A DNA stretch of 64,000 nt from Cladopsammia gracilis. Its lineage: Eukaryota > Cnidaria > Anthozoa > Scleractinia > Dendrophylliidae. Each line of letters begins with the position of its first letter. Within the stretch, counting starts at the first letter, position 1. Both the position numbers and the translations under genes were made by a program. The notes beneath the pieces are model-generated. The model was not told where the DNA came from. It worked only from the letters and a program-made list of their open reading frames with translations, and made no database searches. The stretch spans positions 2,077,501 to 2,141,500 of the forward strand of contig JAJGOT010000049.1 of assembly GCA_022457155.1 (NCBI GenBank). The letters run 5' to 3'. Below are positions 53,974 to 64,000 of this stretch, one piece after another.

Positions 53974-56321
53974 ACTTGCCTTTTCACCTTAGCAAAAACC
54001 AACCAAACTGAGCAACCAATGACAAACAAAGGAACCTCTTGCATGTTTCAACTTGCCACAACATGGCCTTGCTTGCCCGCCCTTATTACTATTGTGCAAA
54101 ATTCATGACAGTGTGATACAGTGTGATACAGTGTGACTGTGCGTGCCTTAAAATATTGTTTATATTAAAGCACTTACAGTAAGAAAGAACAATTGTTCCT
54201 CTTAAGTATGAAAAGGAATAGGCTGTTAGGAACACATGTTCCAAAATCACCAATTTGGGAACGATGTGTTCCATTCACAGGTAGGAATTCGGAACAAAAC
54301 GCTCCTAAGTGTTCTTCAATTACCAATTTGGGAACAATGTGTTCCATTCACAGCTGGGAATTCGGAACAAAACGGTACCTAAATCGTTCCTTAATTACCA
54401 ATTCGGGAACACCGTGTTCCATTCGCAGATGGGCCTTCGGAACAAACTGATAGTCCTAAATTGGTCCTAAATTGCCAATTTGGGAACAATATGTTCCATT
54501 CACAGCTGGGACTTCGGAACAAAACGGTCCTAAATTGTTTTTTAAATAACCAATTTGGGAACAATGTGTTCTATTCACAGATGGAACCTCGGAACAAAAC
54601 AGTCCTAAATTGTTCCTGAATTACCAATTTGGGAACAATGTGTTCCATTAACACATGGAAACTCGGAACAAAACGTTCCTAAATTGTTCCTAAATTACCA
54701 ATTTGGGAACAATATGTTCTATTCACAGATGGGACTTCGGAACAGAACAGTCCTAAATTACCAATATGAGAACAATATGTTCCATTCACACATGGGAACT
54801 CGGAACAAAATAGTCCTAAATTGTTCCTGAATTACCAATTTGGGAACAATGTGTTCCATTCACACATAGGAACTCGGAACAAAACGGTCCTAAATTGTTC
54901 CTAAATTACCAATTTGGGAACAATATGTTCCATTCACAGATGGGACTTCGGAACAAAACGGTCTTGTTTTAGCTTAGAATGAACGTTTTGTTCCTACTTT
55001 ATAAAAACGTTGGTCCTCTTAACATCAAAAGGACCAAAATAATAAGGAACAATTGATCACAGGGGAATGTTCCTTAACAAATATCGGAACAGCTAACAAA
55101 ACGGAAAATAAGTTTAAAAATGGGGTAAAGTTTTGACAAAACAGCCAGGAAAGCGTATAAAAAACATTTAGTTGGGATGGAAGCACTCCCCAAAATCTGG
55201 TAAAATTTATCGCCCTCTCAAGTAGAAAAACTTGGCAACAGAAAATTTTGGGAAACGTATAAGGTAATGCGGTTTTGATAAATTGCTCTTAAAAGAGTTA
55301 TTTGACTATTTGTTATTTACCATGTATTCCTGTAGGAAAGCTATACGCAAATTGGCCTCTTACTTCTAGATATCATAGAATGGGAAGGTTGTAGTGTATT
55401 TAGGGTCTCCCTTTACTTTTCTCCTAAAATGTGTTCACAATAAGGGATTGCAATAAAAGAAAGCTAAACGAAACATTTTGCACACGTTAATAAACGATAA
55501 CATGCTAAACTGTGGCTGATCTATGATAGAATGCGACACTAACAACATAGAACACAAACAATCAATCCTGCAATGCCGTTACACAATACTTTGATTGGTC
55601 TAAAGACAATCACATGCCATGTAGTACACAAGAAAATTAAAGCGGACACAAACTTAGTAAATGGAATTAAGCAAGTAGAGAAGTTAAAATACTAGGAATT
55701 ACCCTTCAAGACAACAGTAGATTTAATTAACATGTTAAAGGGAAACTTAAAGAGACAAACAGGTGTTTATATGTACTTCGATCGTTACGCAAGGAAGGTT
55801 ATCTCCAACCAGATATTGATTTTATGTTTTTATCCATAGTTTTACCTTATGTTTTGTCTGTTTACGCCGCTTCCCCTCCTGAGTGCTAACTACTGTACAG
55901 AATTTCCTCACGCGATGCCACAGACGAAACTATATTTTTTATCCAATTTTTATAGAAGAACTACTAGAAAAGTCTGACCATTCTCTTTATGATAGAATTT
56001 TAAAAAATCAATCTCATCCTCTTTTTCCTTTATTACCTCGTGTAAAACAGAGCTCGCTTCATCTTAGGAATCCCGGAAGTATGCTTCCTCGAGTAAATAC
56101 GGGAAGATTTAAATCTAGTTTTTTCAATAGATTACATTTTAAATACCAATTAGCTCTGTAAGTACTTTTATATTTATTATTCTTATCATCTTTTTAATCT
56201 CTTAACCAATTTGTAAATAGTTATATACACGCATATTTTTTGCTATTGTATTAATAAAGACATTACATTACACTACTCTTAGGCGGAACATTGACATTGT
56301 TTGGTGTTTATTTTTCCACAG
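53974..56321 (+). other. Intron sequence, no gene seen
   Basis: Other than the tandem repeat I find no supported gene. The short reading frame at 55883-56161 (FYPIFIEELLEKSDHSLYDR) resembles the C-terminal end of a non-LTR reverse transcriptase ORF and is probably a fragment of such an element. Confidence 0.5.
54230..54970 (+). repeat. Tandem repeat of about 75-bp units (gggaacaatgtgttcc)
   Basis: About ten copies of taccaatttgggaacaatgt, then gttccattcacagatgggac, then ttcggaacaaaacggtccta. Each unit holds GGAACA...TGTTCC inverted arms. Copy number is approximate. Confidence 0.85.
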
Positions 56322-56514
56322 CCGACTTTGGGGCTGTCAAAACCAACTTCATTATCAGTGTCTGAGACGTACATCTACGGTTTCGAAGGAAACTCCATCC
56401 AAAGGATAAACAAAACCGGAGATCGGGATGGATCCTCTCGAAAACTTATAAAGGATAATATAAATGTTACCCAGTCAACAAGTCTAAAGGTCGTACACTG
56501 GGGAATACAGAAAG
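56322..56514 (+). CDS. Host exon: LDL-receptor class B-type repeat, LRP-like receptor
   Basis: The acceptor TTTTTCCACAG ends at 56321 and the donor GTGAAT begins at 56515. It begins in phase 0, matching the end of 8905-9145, and continues as a propeller segment (LSVSETYIYGFEGNSIQRIN). It ends in phase 1. This confirms that the region from 9146 to 56321 is one intron of about 47.2 kb. Confidence 0.75.
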
Positions 56515-58030
56515 GTGAATATCTTCTAACCCTTTTTATCTCGTTAAAGCGCATGCGCGCAAAACGAGATATAGGAGTCACAAGAATATAGGGACAAAAG
56601 TTGTTAACAAATTTTTGTGGACTTTTGTCCGGGGGGTTTGGTTGTTTCTTCCTTATAGAAGCTATATTAGGACATTGAGGATATGGTTGGTTAAACCGGT
56701 TAGGATTTCAAGAAGGGCGTCACATACTGCTACTAAAATTTTTGGGGAGCACCCCCGGACCTATTGTTAAATTCCCTTGGGTATCGGGATGTCAAAACTT
56801 GTCATGAACTTGTCATATCTCACATTACGTTACCGCAAAGGTATTAAGTTCTTCTTAAGTTTCGATATCTCACGTTACCTATCAGTTTCAATCATTTGTC
56901 GTAAAGCCATTAAAGCTGCTTTGGAAGGCTAAAAATAGGTCAAATGCGTTTTTTTCGGCAAACGCAGTTTGAGAATTTCACGGTGTATTTTTACGAATGG
57001 AGACGTTTTAAGAAAGTTAAATGGGACGGGAAAGTTTGTGTTTTAATATGAGCGATATGGTAGAGCAAAACTGCGTTTGTTCTATTTTGAATCATTGCTA
57101 TTACGGTTTGATTATGCAATAGTATGGGAAAGACGTCATAGTTTTGTTGATTTAGCTACCGTGCACAAGGATATTTTGCGGATTGTCCGACTGAATTTGT
57201 TTTGCGGGAGGATATTTTTGCGGGTCGCTGAGACAGCTAAAATTTGCTGGAAGGAAATGCTTGCGGATTTCTGGTCAAGTATAAATAAAATCCAAGGCAT
57301 CGGTATACAACTGCAATTTTACTTCCTGACCGGAGGTTTGTATAGTTCCCATAATTATGGTTGCTGTTCTGGCGCCAATATGAACATAAACAACGAGAAA
57401 ACTAGTGAGTGAATTATTGTACGTTGTTGTAAAAACGTATCAATATTATGATAACAGTCTCTGGTTCATTTGAGGACGTGTCTGGAGTTGAATCGGGAAT
57501 ACAAATGACTGTTGTGCCGGTCGTCTCGGAGTTCAAAGTTATGAGAGTTATGAGTTATGAGAGTTCACCGTTAAAAAGTTCCTGTTAAGCCTGAGAAAAT
57601 ATTATAAATGCATATTATACTCTGAGAAAATGGCACCATATACAAAACCAACCACTTTTACCGCAAATTTTTAAAGAACAGACTATGATATCTATTATAT
57701 TATATCTATTATATTATATTTTTAAAGGAAAATCTTTAAAAGATACACTCGTTAGAGCAAAAATGGAAAAGGTTCTCATATGTTTCACACTGGTAGAGAT
57801 TGTGCGGCCTGTCACCCTTGCTATTTCCTGCTATGATAAGAATAGGATAATCGAAGGAAAGCGAAAACTCGTGCAAACTGAGCGAACTGCTAAAGGGTGA
57901 AGGAACTAATGTATGAAAGAGACTGGGAACTAATAGTTGTCTCGCATGACTCGCGTCACTCACATGGCTCGCTGGCTCGCAATTTGTCAACACCCAAATC
58001 TCCGCGAGAATTAAACGTGACATCACCTAT
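56515..58030 (+). other. Intron or intergenic sequence, no gene seen
   Basis: AT-rich; no ORF with recognisable domains or splice context. I see no further YWTD exon here. Confidence 0.5.
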
Positions 58031-58059
58031 TTATACTTTACAATCTGTCGAATCTCCCA

Positions 58060-59430
58060 AAAGTGTTGAATAAATTGGATATTATATTTCGTTATTACAA
58101 AACAATTGACATTCGAAGAGTGTGAGGTCACCTTCGCATTTCTCCTGGTCTTCAGATGCCAGAGTTTTATGCAGTTGGTCGAAAAGCCAGCCTTGGCTAG
58201 ATTAACTTGTTCAGCCGAATGGAGGTTACGATAAAAATCGTGACATTCGCGAAGAATATTTTTATCGGAAGTCACGGTTGAATTGTTGGCACTTAACTCT
58301 GAAATTGAGTCGCGTGTTTGTCGCTGATTTTCAAGCTGGTAGAAATACTTGGTCGGTTTTTCCCCCAGCTCTACCCACTGTTTTTTACTGCAAATGATGG
58401 CGTTTTTAGGAGATCTTTGATCTCCGCCAAACGCGTGTGATCATCTGAGGTATTTAAATTTACCACGAGACAGGATGTTACCAAACTCGCTTTAAAGATT
58501 AAATTTCTCACGCTTACGCTCATGGCATCGGTAGTAGGGGGTGGCCGGCAGTTTCTGGAGAAGGGTCGCACGGAGGTTCATTTTTTTGTTTTGTAGTGCA
58601 AATTAGGGCCTTTGTTATTTAAACCTCACTAGGATTACAAAATTTAAATAAGAAAGGAAAAACGAAATGAGTTCTGGTAGTTGTAGTGAAATGACGCTAT
58701 CGTGCAAATGGCCTATTGTGGTTACAGGGGGAGTGTCGTTGCTGGTTGCTGTAGTGGGGGCCGGCGGGCCTCCGGTGCCCTCCCCCCCTCCGGGTGCTGG
58801 AGCCTCGCGGTTCGCCTCGCGGCGTTTCGCCTTCGGGGAGTCTTTAACAACGTGCTCGGAAGACTGGCACCGGTGGCATAGTATTGGCTGGCCCGTGTAC
58901 TTAAAAAATAACTCGAGCCCTTGAGTGACTAATTTGCGTGGCACTGCCTTTTGTAAACGTGTGAATTCGATGACACGGATGCTGTTCTCGATGTGCTTGT
59001 AGCCCGTGGCTTTGAAGCAAAGCCGGCGGACTGCTCGCGCTTTGAGGTCGCCGTATTGTTCCACAAGTTGTAGCAGGTTTTCATCGGAGAATTCAACGGG
59101 AACGAAGCATGACACGTGTAGTGCTTTTTGCCCTAAAAGGCGTAAAGGGATAACGCGGCTTTCGCAGTCAAAGCCCGATGCCGCCAACCGCGTGGCCGAT
59201 TCTGTAGATCGGAGGATGATGTTGAAGCACTTTCCTCCGTAGAGGGGTACAATCCCAACGATTTCTTCCTTAAAGTTCGGTAACGACTGCGCTATACTGA
59301 GCGAGTCAATATCCAAGTTTTCCTCCGCTATCAAGCGGACAGTAAGTTCTAGTGTGGGCGAACGGCTGGTGTGCGGGACGCGCGGCCATCTCCACGTAAC
59401 CAAAACCAAAACCACAAAATTGAAAAGCAC
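58060..59430 (-). mobile_element. Non-LTR retrotransposon fragment
   Basis: The minus strand holds a gag-like ORF1 (59430-58615) and, after a gap, ORF2 linker sequence around 58370-58060 (WVELGEKPTKYFYQLENQRQ; FYRNLHSAEQVNL) that precedes the reverse transcriptase in such elements. The endonuclease is missing and the reverse transcriptase is absent, so it is an internally deleted and 3'-truncated copy. Confidence 0.65.
58615..59430 (-). CDS. Non-LTR retrotransposon ORF1 (gag-like, zinc knuckle), 271 aa
   Basis: Beta-rich domain with PLYGGKCFNIILRSTESATR, then VEQYGDLKARAVRRL and a region before the knuckle CHRCQSSEHVVKDSP, where the last Cys of the usual CCHC is Ser. The C terminus is Pro/Gly-rich. 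An RNA-binding nucleocapsid-like role is known for such ORF1 proteins. The lost zinc ligand fits a dead copy. Confidence 0.6.
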   Translation of the reverse strand: MLFNFVVLVLVTWRWPRVPHTSRSPTLELTVRLIAEENLDIDSLSIAQSLPNFKEEIVGIVPLYGGKCFNIILRSTESATRLAASGFDCESRVIPLRLLGQKALHVSCFVPVEFSDENLLQLVEQYGDLKARAVRRLCFKATGYKHIENSIRVIEFTRLQKAVPRKLVTQGLELFFKYTGQPILCHRCQSSEHVVKDSPKAKRREANREAPAPGGGEGTGGPPAPTTATSNDTPPVTTIGHLHDSVISLQLPELISFFLSYLNFVILVRFK

Positions 59431-59769
59431 GCACTCACCAAAGCGAAGACAGATGGTTACCAGACGCTTTCTTGCTTGTGATGAAAAAACGGCACCAAAT
59501 CTTGTGAAAAAAAGCTCTCCTTAGTCGTCGAAGTTGAGGACTATTCTGGCTTTTGGTCTTGAAAAAGTGGAGCACTGATGAGAACAGATCACCCAATGCT
59601 GTACAGAGAAGTTGTTAGCAGAGGGGCACGGGTTCCCCTCCTTTTGCAAAAAAAATAATAATAATAATGATGATAAGGCCCAGCCTATAACATTTTCTAA
59701 ACACGTCTATTGTAAAACCAAATAATAGGACTTAAAACTAAATGCAAGGCTGATCGGACAGCTATAAAG

Positions 59770-60315
59770 GGTATTTTATTGCCCAATATTTCGGTTAGGC
59801 AAAACTATCCTTCATCAGGGGCTACAAAGAGCTAAGTAAAAATGGAATAAAACGGTTACAAGATAGAAAATGATTCAAATAAAAGATTAAATATGATTGG
59901 TTAACAAAAATAAACAGTAGAAACGTTTACAAAGGCTACTATAAAAATAGAAATATATTAAGTTTCATCGCGCCTGTTCATTCCATAGGGTTCATGTGTC
60001 TTGCCCTTGGAAATTAAAAATGATTCTCTGGCCTTACGAATGGCGTCTCTGTCAGAGTTAATGAGTTCAAGGGGAATGAGTTCTATGTCGTTGATTGAAT
60101 GGCCAGGAAGAGTAAAGTGATCTGAAACGGCGGTAGGCTGATGAATGTGATGTTGCTTAATGGCTTTTTCGATTGCGCGTCTGTGTTCGCCAAATCTGTC
60201 GCTGAGATGTCGTTTAGTCTCTCCTATGTATTGTACTTTGCATCTGCAGCACTGTATCATATATATGAGATTCGTAGATGAGCAAGAGATGTGATGTCGT
60301 ACCCCATTTTAGTCA
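59770..60315 (-). mobile_element. 5'-truncated Penelope-like retroelement
   Basis: The minus-strand frame encodes the GIY-YIG endonuclease end of a Penelope-like element. Its 3' flank contains gcccctgatgaagg...cgaaatattgggc at about 59787-59829, typical of Penelope pseudo-LTRs. The reverse-transcriptase domain is missing. Confidence 0.7.
59958..60311 (-). pseudogene. GIY-YIG endonuclease domain of a Penelope-like element
   Basis: Frame open from about 60311 (SCSSTNLIYMIQCCRCKVQY) through IGETKRHLSDRFGEHRRAIE, VSDHFTLPGH, LIPLELI and RKARESFLISKGKT. These are the GIY-YIG signature (VQYIG here), the Arg of the second motif, and the catalytic Glu-containing C-terminal motif of Penelope-like elements. 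Truncated at its 5' side. Confidence 0.75.
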
Positions 60316-60481
60316 CTAGCGTGAAAATGTAAATAACTTCTGTAAAGGACCACTAGAACAAACAGTAGCAAAATATAGCTGGACCGTTACTTGTTTATTA
60401 GCCTATCGTGTGCCAGCAATTTATCTTAGCCCATTTTAAATATTGTAACCGTTTGTTTCCATCTTCACTAAGCTTTCCTAG

Positions 60482-60535
60482 CCCCTGATGAAGGTTAGTT
60501 TTGTCTAACCGAAATATCGGGCATATCTTATTAAA
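60482..60535 (+). ncRNA. Hammerhead-ribozyme-like core in Penelope pseudo-LTR (degenerate)
   Basis: CTGATGA is followed by GGTTAG/CTAACC stem II and GAAA, then an ATAT...ATAT stem III and a C at the cleavage position. Stem I does not form with the visible flanks. Penelope-like elements are known to carry hammerhead motifs, so this is probably a relic or needs a partner copy. Confidence 0.45.
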
Positions 60536-60698
60536 AGAAATCGAACAAATTTGCTGTCTGATCAGCCTTGCATGTTAAAGTTGTTTTTTTTTTGAAAATG
60601 TAAACTACGCCCATTTCGTGAACATAAATTTATATTGGCTGATTTGCATCATGTGATGTTTTCATGTACGTATTTTAAGTAGGTAGAGTCTACTGTCT

Positions 60699-61004
60699 AT
60701 AGCTCAGAAGGAGGTCGGACACCTTATTGAGAATTATATAACGAAATGTCGACACTTAGAATTTTATTTTCACTAAATTTTTAAGTGTAAAAAAGAAAAT
60801 CTAAAATCCCCACTCAGGATTGAACCTGTGACCTTAGCTAGGCTTAGGCTTACATAGCCTACCGTACCACTGTACCACCTAGCTTCTCGGGTTGTTTAGT
60901 TCTAAACTTAACTATATAAACAGCTGACCCTAACCTTAACTGAAAGCTAACCAGTTACTCCGTTATATATTCTCATTAAGGTGTCCGACCTCCTTCTGAG
61001 CTAT
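60699..61004. mobile_element. MITE with about 45-bp TIRs and tRNA-like insert
   Basis: ATAGCTCAGAAGGAGGTCGG at 60699 and its reverse complement ending at 61004 share about 45 bp of arms (...GACACCTTA(T/A)TGAGAAT). The interior carries a minus-strand tRNA-like unit (separate entry). Confidence 0.65.
60807..60885 (-). repeat. tRNA-like (SINE head) sequence
   Basis: On the minus strand: A-box-like TGGTACAGTGG and B-box GGTTCAATCCT, with correct order and about 45 bp apart. The acceptor stem is not formed, so it is not a functional tRNA gene; a tRNA-derived repeat is the best reading. Confidence 0.5.
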
Positions 61005-61139
61005 GGCATTTAGACTTTACCTTTTAAGTAGACTTATTCTAAAGGTGCGCTACAACGGCATCTTTACCATATTCACTATCAATTCTTCTATTTTGTTTTT
61101 ATTAACCTCACGTTCTAACGCTTTAACGAGATGGCTTTA

Positions 61140-62225
61140 AGAGGACTAGCTCGCGGGCGCGTATGACGTCGCATAACATGCGCGTACGACGTCATGTTGA
61201 AACCAAAGCGAGGCTTTGTTTTTCGCGCGGTTACACGGCCGAATGTCACGTCAGCTAGAAAAACACTTTGATGTTTTGCTGTGAATTTACTAAGCGGAGA
61301 AAACCGTTTAAATTAAAGGCGTTATTTCTCTGAATATTTCGCGGTTTGCTACTCAAGACAAGGATACTAATTAAGGGATACTCAGAAACCGCTTTAGTGG
61401 AAAAAGACGAGCTTTCAGGGATAAAATCTTGCTTCGAGGAACTTCATGTATTACGTTTTTATCAAATGCGAGAGATGTTTGTTTTCTACGGATTACAGAA
61501 CCAGAAGCGGAGATTTGAATTTCCAAGCAAGCGAGGGACTTAAAGGTAAACAGATTACAGTTTTCGATGAGAATTTATGTTGATATCAATCTGTGAGTGA
61601 CTTTTTATTGGTGTTATTGTTAGTTTTGGAGAATTGATTTTAAAACGTGCTTAAATTCAGTTGTATCGATCTCTTGAATTTCATCGAAGAAAGCTTGAAC
61701 TCGATGAGCTATAATTAAATGGTACACGTTTTGCTTTTAAACGTAAACTAATGGAGATTTGAATAAATTTTTTCGAAAGAAGATTGTGTTGTCCATTTTT
61801 ATGTGTTTGTTCATTCATTAGATAGTTTAAAAAGCGATTTTATGTAAACAAAACAAGACTTTGATTTTATAGTACAGTTCTATCTTCACTCGCATCGCCT
61901 TATGCAAATATGTTTGTGTATTTTTGCAATTTTTGATTTTCAAATCAGTTTCTCGGGCAATTTTTGACAAAAACTGTATTTTATTCGGAAACTAGTAGTA
62001 CTAGTTATTCTAGACAGAGAAAAGTTCTTTTTGTGAACTTTTGTACGGTCTAAATGTACTGTGCAGACGGTCGGGTAATACTGTTTTTGAGAATTGCTAA
62101 AATTGAAAATAGCCCGTTCGTCAATCTTAATTCTTGTGCTTCCAACCTTTCACCTTAGTTAAGTTTCACCTTAGTTAAGCTTGTTCAAAGTGCGACGCTG
62201 TTAGGCTTGGGCTATCTATATATAT
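61140..62225 (+). repeat. Full copy of dispersed repeat family
   Basis: Starts at gcgggcgcgtatgacgtcgc and ends at tatctatatatattac. Its first quarter matches 3550-3770 and the rest 7295-8180. No intact ORF. Confidence 0.65.
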
Positions 62226-62305
62226 TACGCCACATGTCAGTGTGACTCTTCAAAAAATTTTACTGCGCCTTTTTCATGCGAACTCTGTAGTTCAAAGCCC
62301 TAACT

Positions 62306-62562
62306 AAGGAACAGACCATTTAATTTTTGTGGGGTGGGGGGGGGATTGGGCGATTTCTTCGGAGTATGAATTTTGTTTTTCAGCATCGCTATTTCGTGAA
62401 TTTTTTTACCAAAATAAGTCTCTTTTTACGTGCTTTCCGTGTGCACGATTTTTTTTCTCTTAAATTTTTTTCTGCAGAAATTCTTTTTGGTAATTGCCCA
62501 ACTCCTCCGCCCCCCCCCCCCCCCACCCCCACCCCACAAAAATCAAAAGGGTCAGTCCCTTA
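62306..62562. mobile_element. MITE with G/C-tract inner ends
   Basis: taaggaacagaccatttaat-type left end followed by ttgtggggtggggggggg, and the inverted right end ccccccccaccccc...caaaaatcaaaagggtcagtc at 62510-62562. A related C-run occurs near 62740. Non-coding. Confidence 0.5.
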
Positions 62563-62569
62563 GGTCCAC

Positions 62570-63717
62570 GGCTTACCTTGCCGTCAATCATAATTATGGA
62601 GACAAACGTTGGCCCCAAGAAAACAGAAAATGACAAAATTAAGGGTTGATACTGACATTATGCTCCTAAAATCGACTGTTATGCTTTTCGGCGTCGCCCT
62701 CCAAAACGGACTATTGTGCTCGTAATTCGTAATTCCCCCTCCCCCCCCCCCCCCCCCCCCGCAAAACAATTTTTCATAAAAAAATGCTATAGTATAAATA
62801 AAAACCCAAAGGTGAAAAAATAAAATAAAGTTGACACAAAAAATACCACCCTCCCGTGATTCTGTGACACAAATATATCTATTCATAAAAAGTATTCAGC
62901 CAAATAGCAATAGATTTAAGTTTTACAGTTTTTAATAAAAAATAACTGTTATTCTCGATGCTCCAACTATAGTATTATGCTCGAAATTACGCGGCATGAT
63001 GCATCAAACCCTAGACAAAATGGATTGAAATCCATCAATCATAATCCACAAACATGGGAGTTTTGACCTTTTTCCGTAAAGAAGCTTTGTTTCCTGAGAC
63101 GTCCGCTATGATATCTGCGGCAGTGAAAAACGAAACTGTTGGTTGAGTGTTGCGCGTGTTATTGACATGCGCAGTAAGTCAGAAAAAGGGCAAGGGGGGC
63201 CTTTGATCATTAATGAGTTATTTAGCTGGGTGAGCTTAATAATCAACCCATCGCAAGTTCAAAAACAAGGAGTTTAGTTGCTAGTTATATCAGTTATCGT
63301 AAAAACCAGCGTATAAGCCACACCTTTTTCCAATTTTTTTTTTTTATCAAAGTCGGGGCTGCGGCTTATTTGCGAGAACATTTGCAAAATAAAGGTTACC
63401 GAACTAAAATATCGGTGCAGGCGTGCATTTCTCGAAAGTCCCGAAAATTTTTCGGACCCGGAAAGCTGTGTTACGTGCAGAATGTTTACCAATAAAGGTT
63501 CGCTTTTTGTTGAATTTGAAAGCTAAGCAATAAAATCTTATGTTTACTATACAACTTTAGCTGATTTGTGGGCTAAAAAGTTCAACGCCTTTCGTAAGAA
63601 ACTTATTTTAAAAAGTTGCTTTCGGGCCCGAAAAAGTCTTCGGGAGCTTCGAAAAACGCACGCCAGGTCTTTAGGTGGGCAGTTTTAGGACGGTCGGGTG
63701 GTTCCGGCTTTAAGGCT
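62570..63717 (+). other. No gene seen
   Basis: Short ORFs only; includes a poly-C run at about 62735-62760. No domain, repeat or exon was supported. Confidence 0.5.
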
Positions 63718-63995
63718 GGTTCTCATATAGTCGTCCCGGTTGTCCGTGTCGTTTTGAAAAGTGCACGGACGACCGAGACGATTATATGAGAACACTTCTG
63801 AGACGACCCGGGACGATCGCAAACGACCCGGACGACTGGGACGATCGCCGTCCATTGGATAGAACCGGACGACTGGGACGATCGTGAAAAATCGGGGACG
63901 ATCACATGAGAACTACTCTCAGGCGACCGGGACGACTAAGGAGATCGAAGCGACCCAAATCTATCCCAGAATGCAGTATTATTTCACAGTAGTCA
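63718..63995. repeat. Inverted repeat and gacgactgggacgatcg direct repeats
   Basis: 63718-63796 is a palindrome (GTTCTCATATAGTCGTC / GACGATTATATGAGAAC arms). Downstream, GACGACTGGGACGATCG recurs twice (about 63830 and 63868), then catgagaactactctc repeats the end motif. Looks like a MITE with nested copies running off the window. Confidence 0.55.
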
Positions 63996-64000
63996 TAGCT

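Noticed and set aside
60807..60885. Functional tRNA gene
   Set aside because: A and B boxes are present but acceptor and anticodon stems do not form.

Overview
The window is invertebrate nuclear DNA, probably cnidarian or another marine metazoan. This guess rests on GT-AG spliced exons and an AT-rich background full of MITEs, Penelope-like and non-LTR fragments. Its backbone is one host gene on the + strand, an LDL-receptor-related (YWTD, class B) receptor. Three exons are visible (2945-3128, 8905-9145, 56322-56514); their splice phases match and their sequence runs on from one to the next. The intron between the second and third exon is about 47 kb because it has filled with mobile DNA.

Two complete Polinton/Maverick (adintovirus-like) endogenous viral elements dominate. 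Element 1 (9332-27194) has 208-bp terminal inverted repeats, identical as far as I can read, and a perfect 6-bp target duplication (GCCTAT). Element 2 (34635-53463) has TIRs of about 444 and 504 bp and a perfect 6-bp duplication (TAAAGT). Element 2 sits inside the tyrosine-recombinase gene of an older, decayed Crypton-like element. That older element also carries a spliced SF3-helicase gene (30137-33271).

Both Polintons share a colinear morphogenesis block: membrane protein (-), fibre-like protein (-), FtsK/A32-type packaging ATPase (-), then on the + strand a virion-associated protein, penton, a small amphipathic protein, double-jelly-roll major capsid protein, a pVI-like protein, adenain-type protease, a zinc miniprotein, parvovirus-type PLA2 and a chromodomain integrase. 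Outside this block they differ. Element 1 has one lineage of protein-primed PolB at its right end, split by an in-frame UAG, and two paralogous SSB-like genes at its left. Element 2 has an unrelated-looking PolB (EndoVII-type zinc domain, all motifs intact) at its left, and a VLTF3-like transcription factor, an acidic protein and a 12-copy palindrome array at its right.

The most notable observation is that three successive genes in each element (protease, PLA2, integrase) lie in the -1 frame of the gene before them. At five of the six junctions a canonical slippery sequence or A run, and at the sixth a near-canonical one, is followed after 6-8 nt by a stem. At the PLA2 and integrase junctions the stems are long and perfect or nearly so (8-13 bp). 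This predicts Gag-Pol-like -1 frameshifting: pVI-like/protease and zinc/PLA2/integrase fusions that could carry the enzymes into the particle. Other signals are a structured RNA candidate (11690-11955), hairpins abutting late-gene start codons, GC-rich short repeats invading element 2 genes, and a candidate Crypton-plus-SF3-helicase element.
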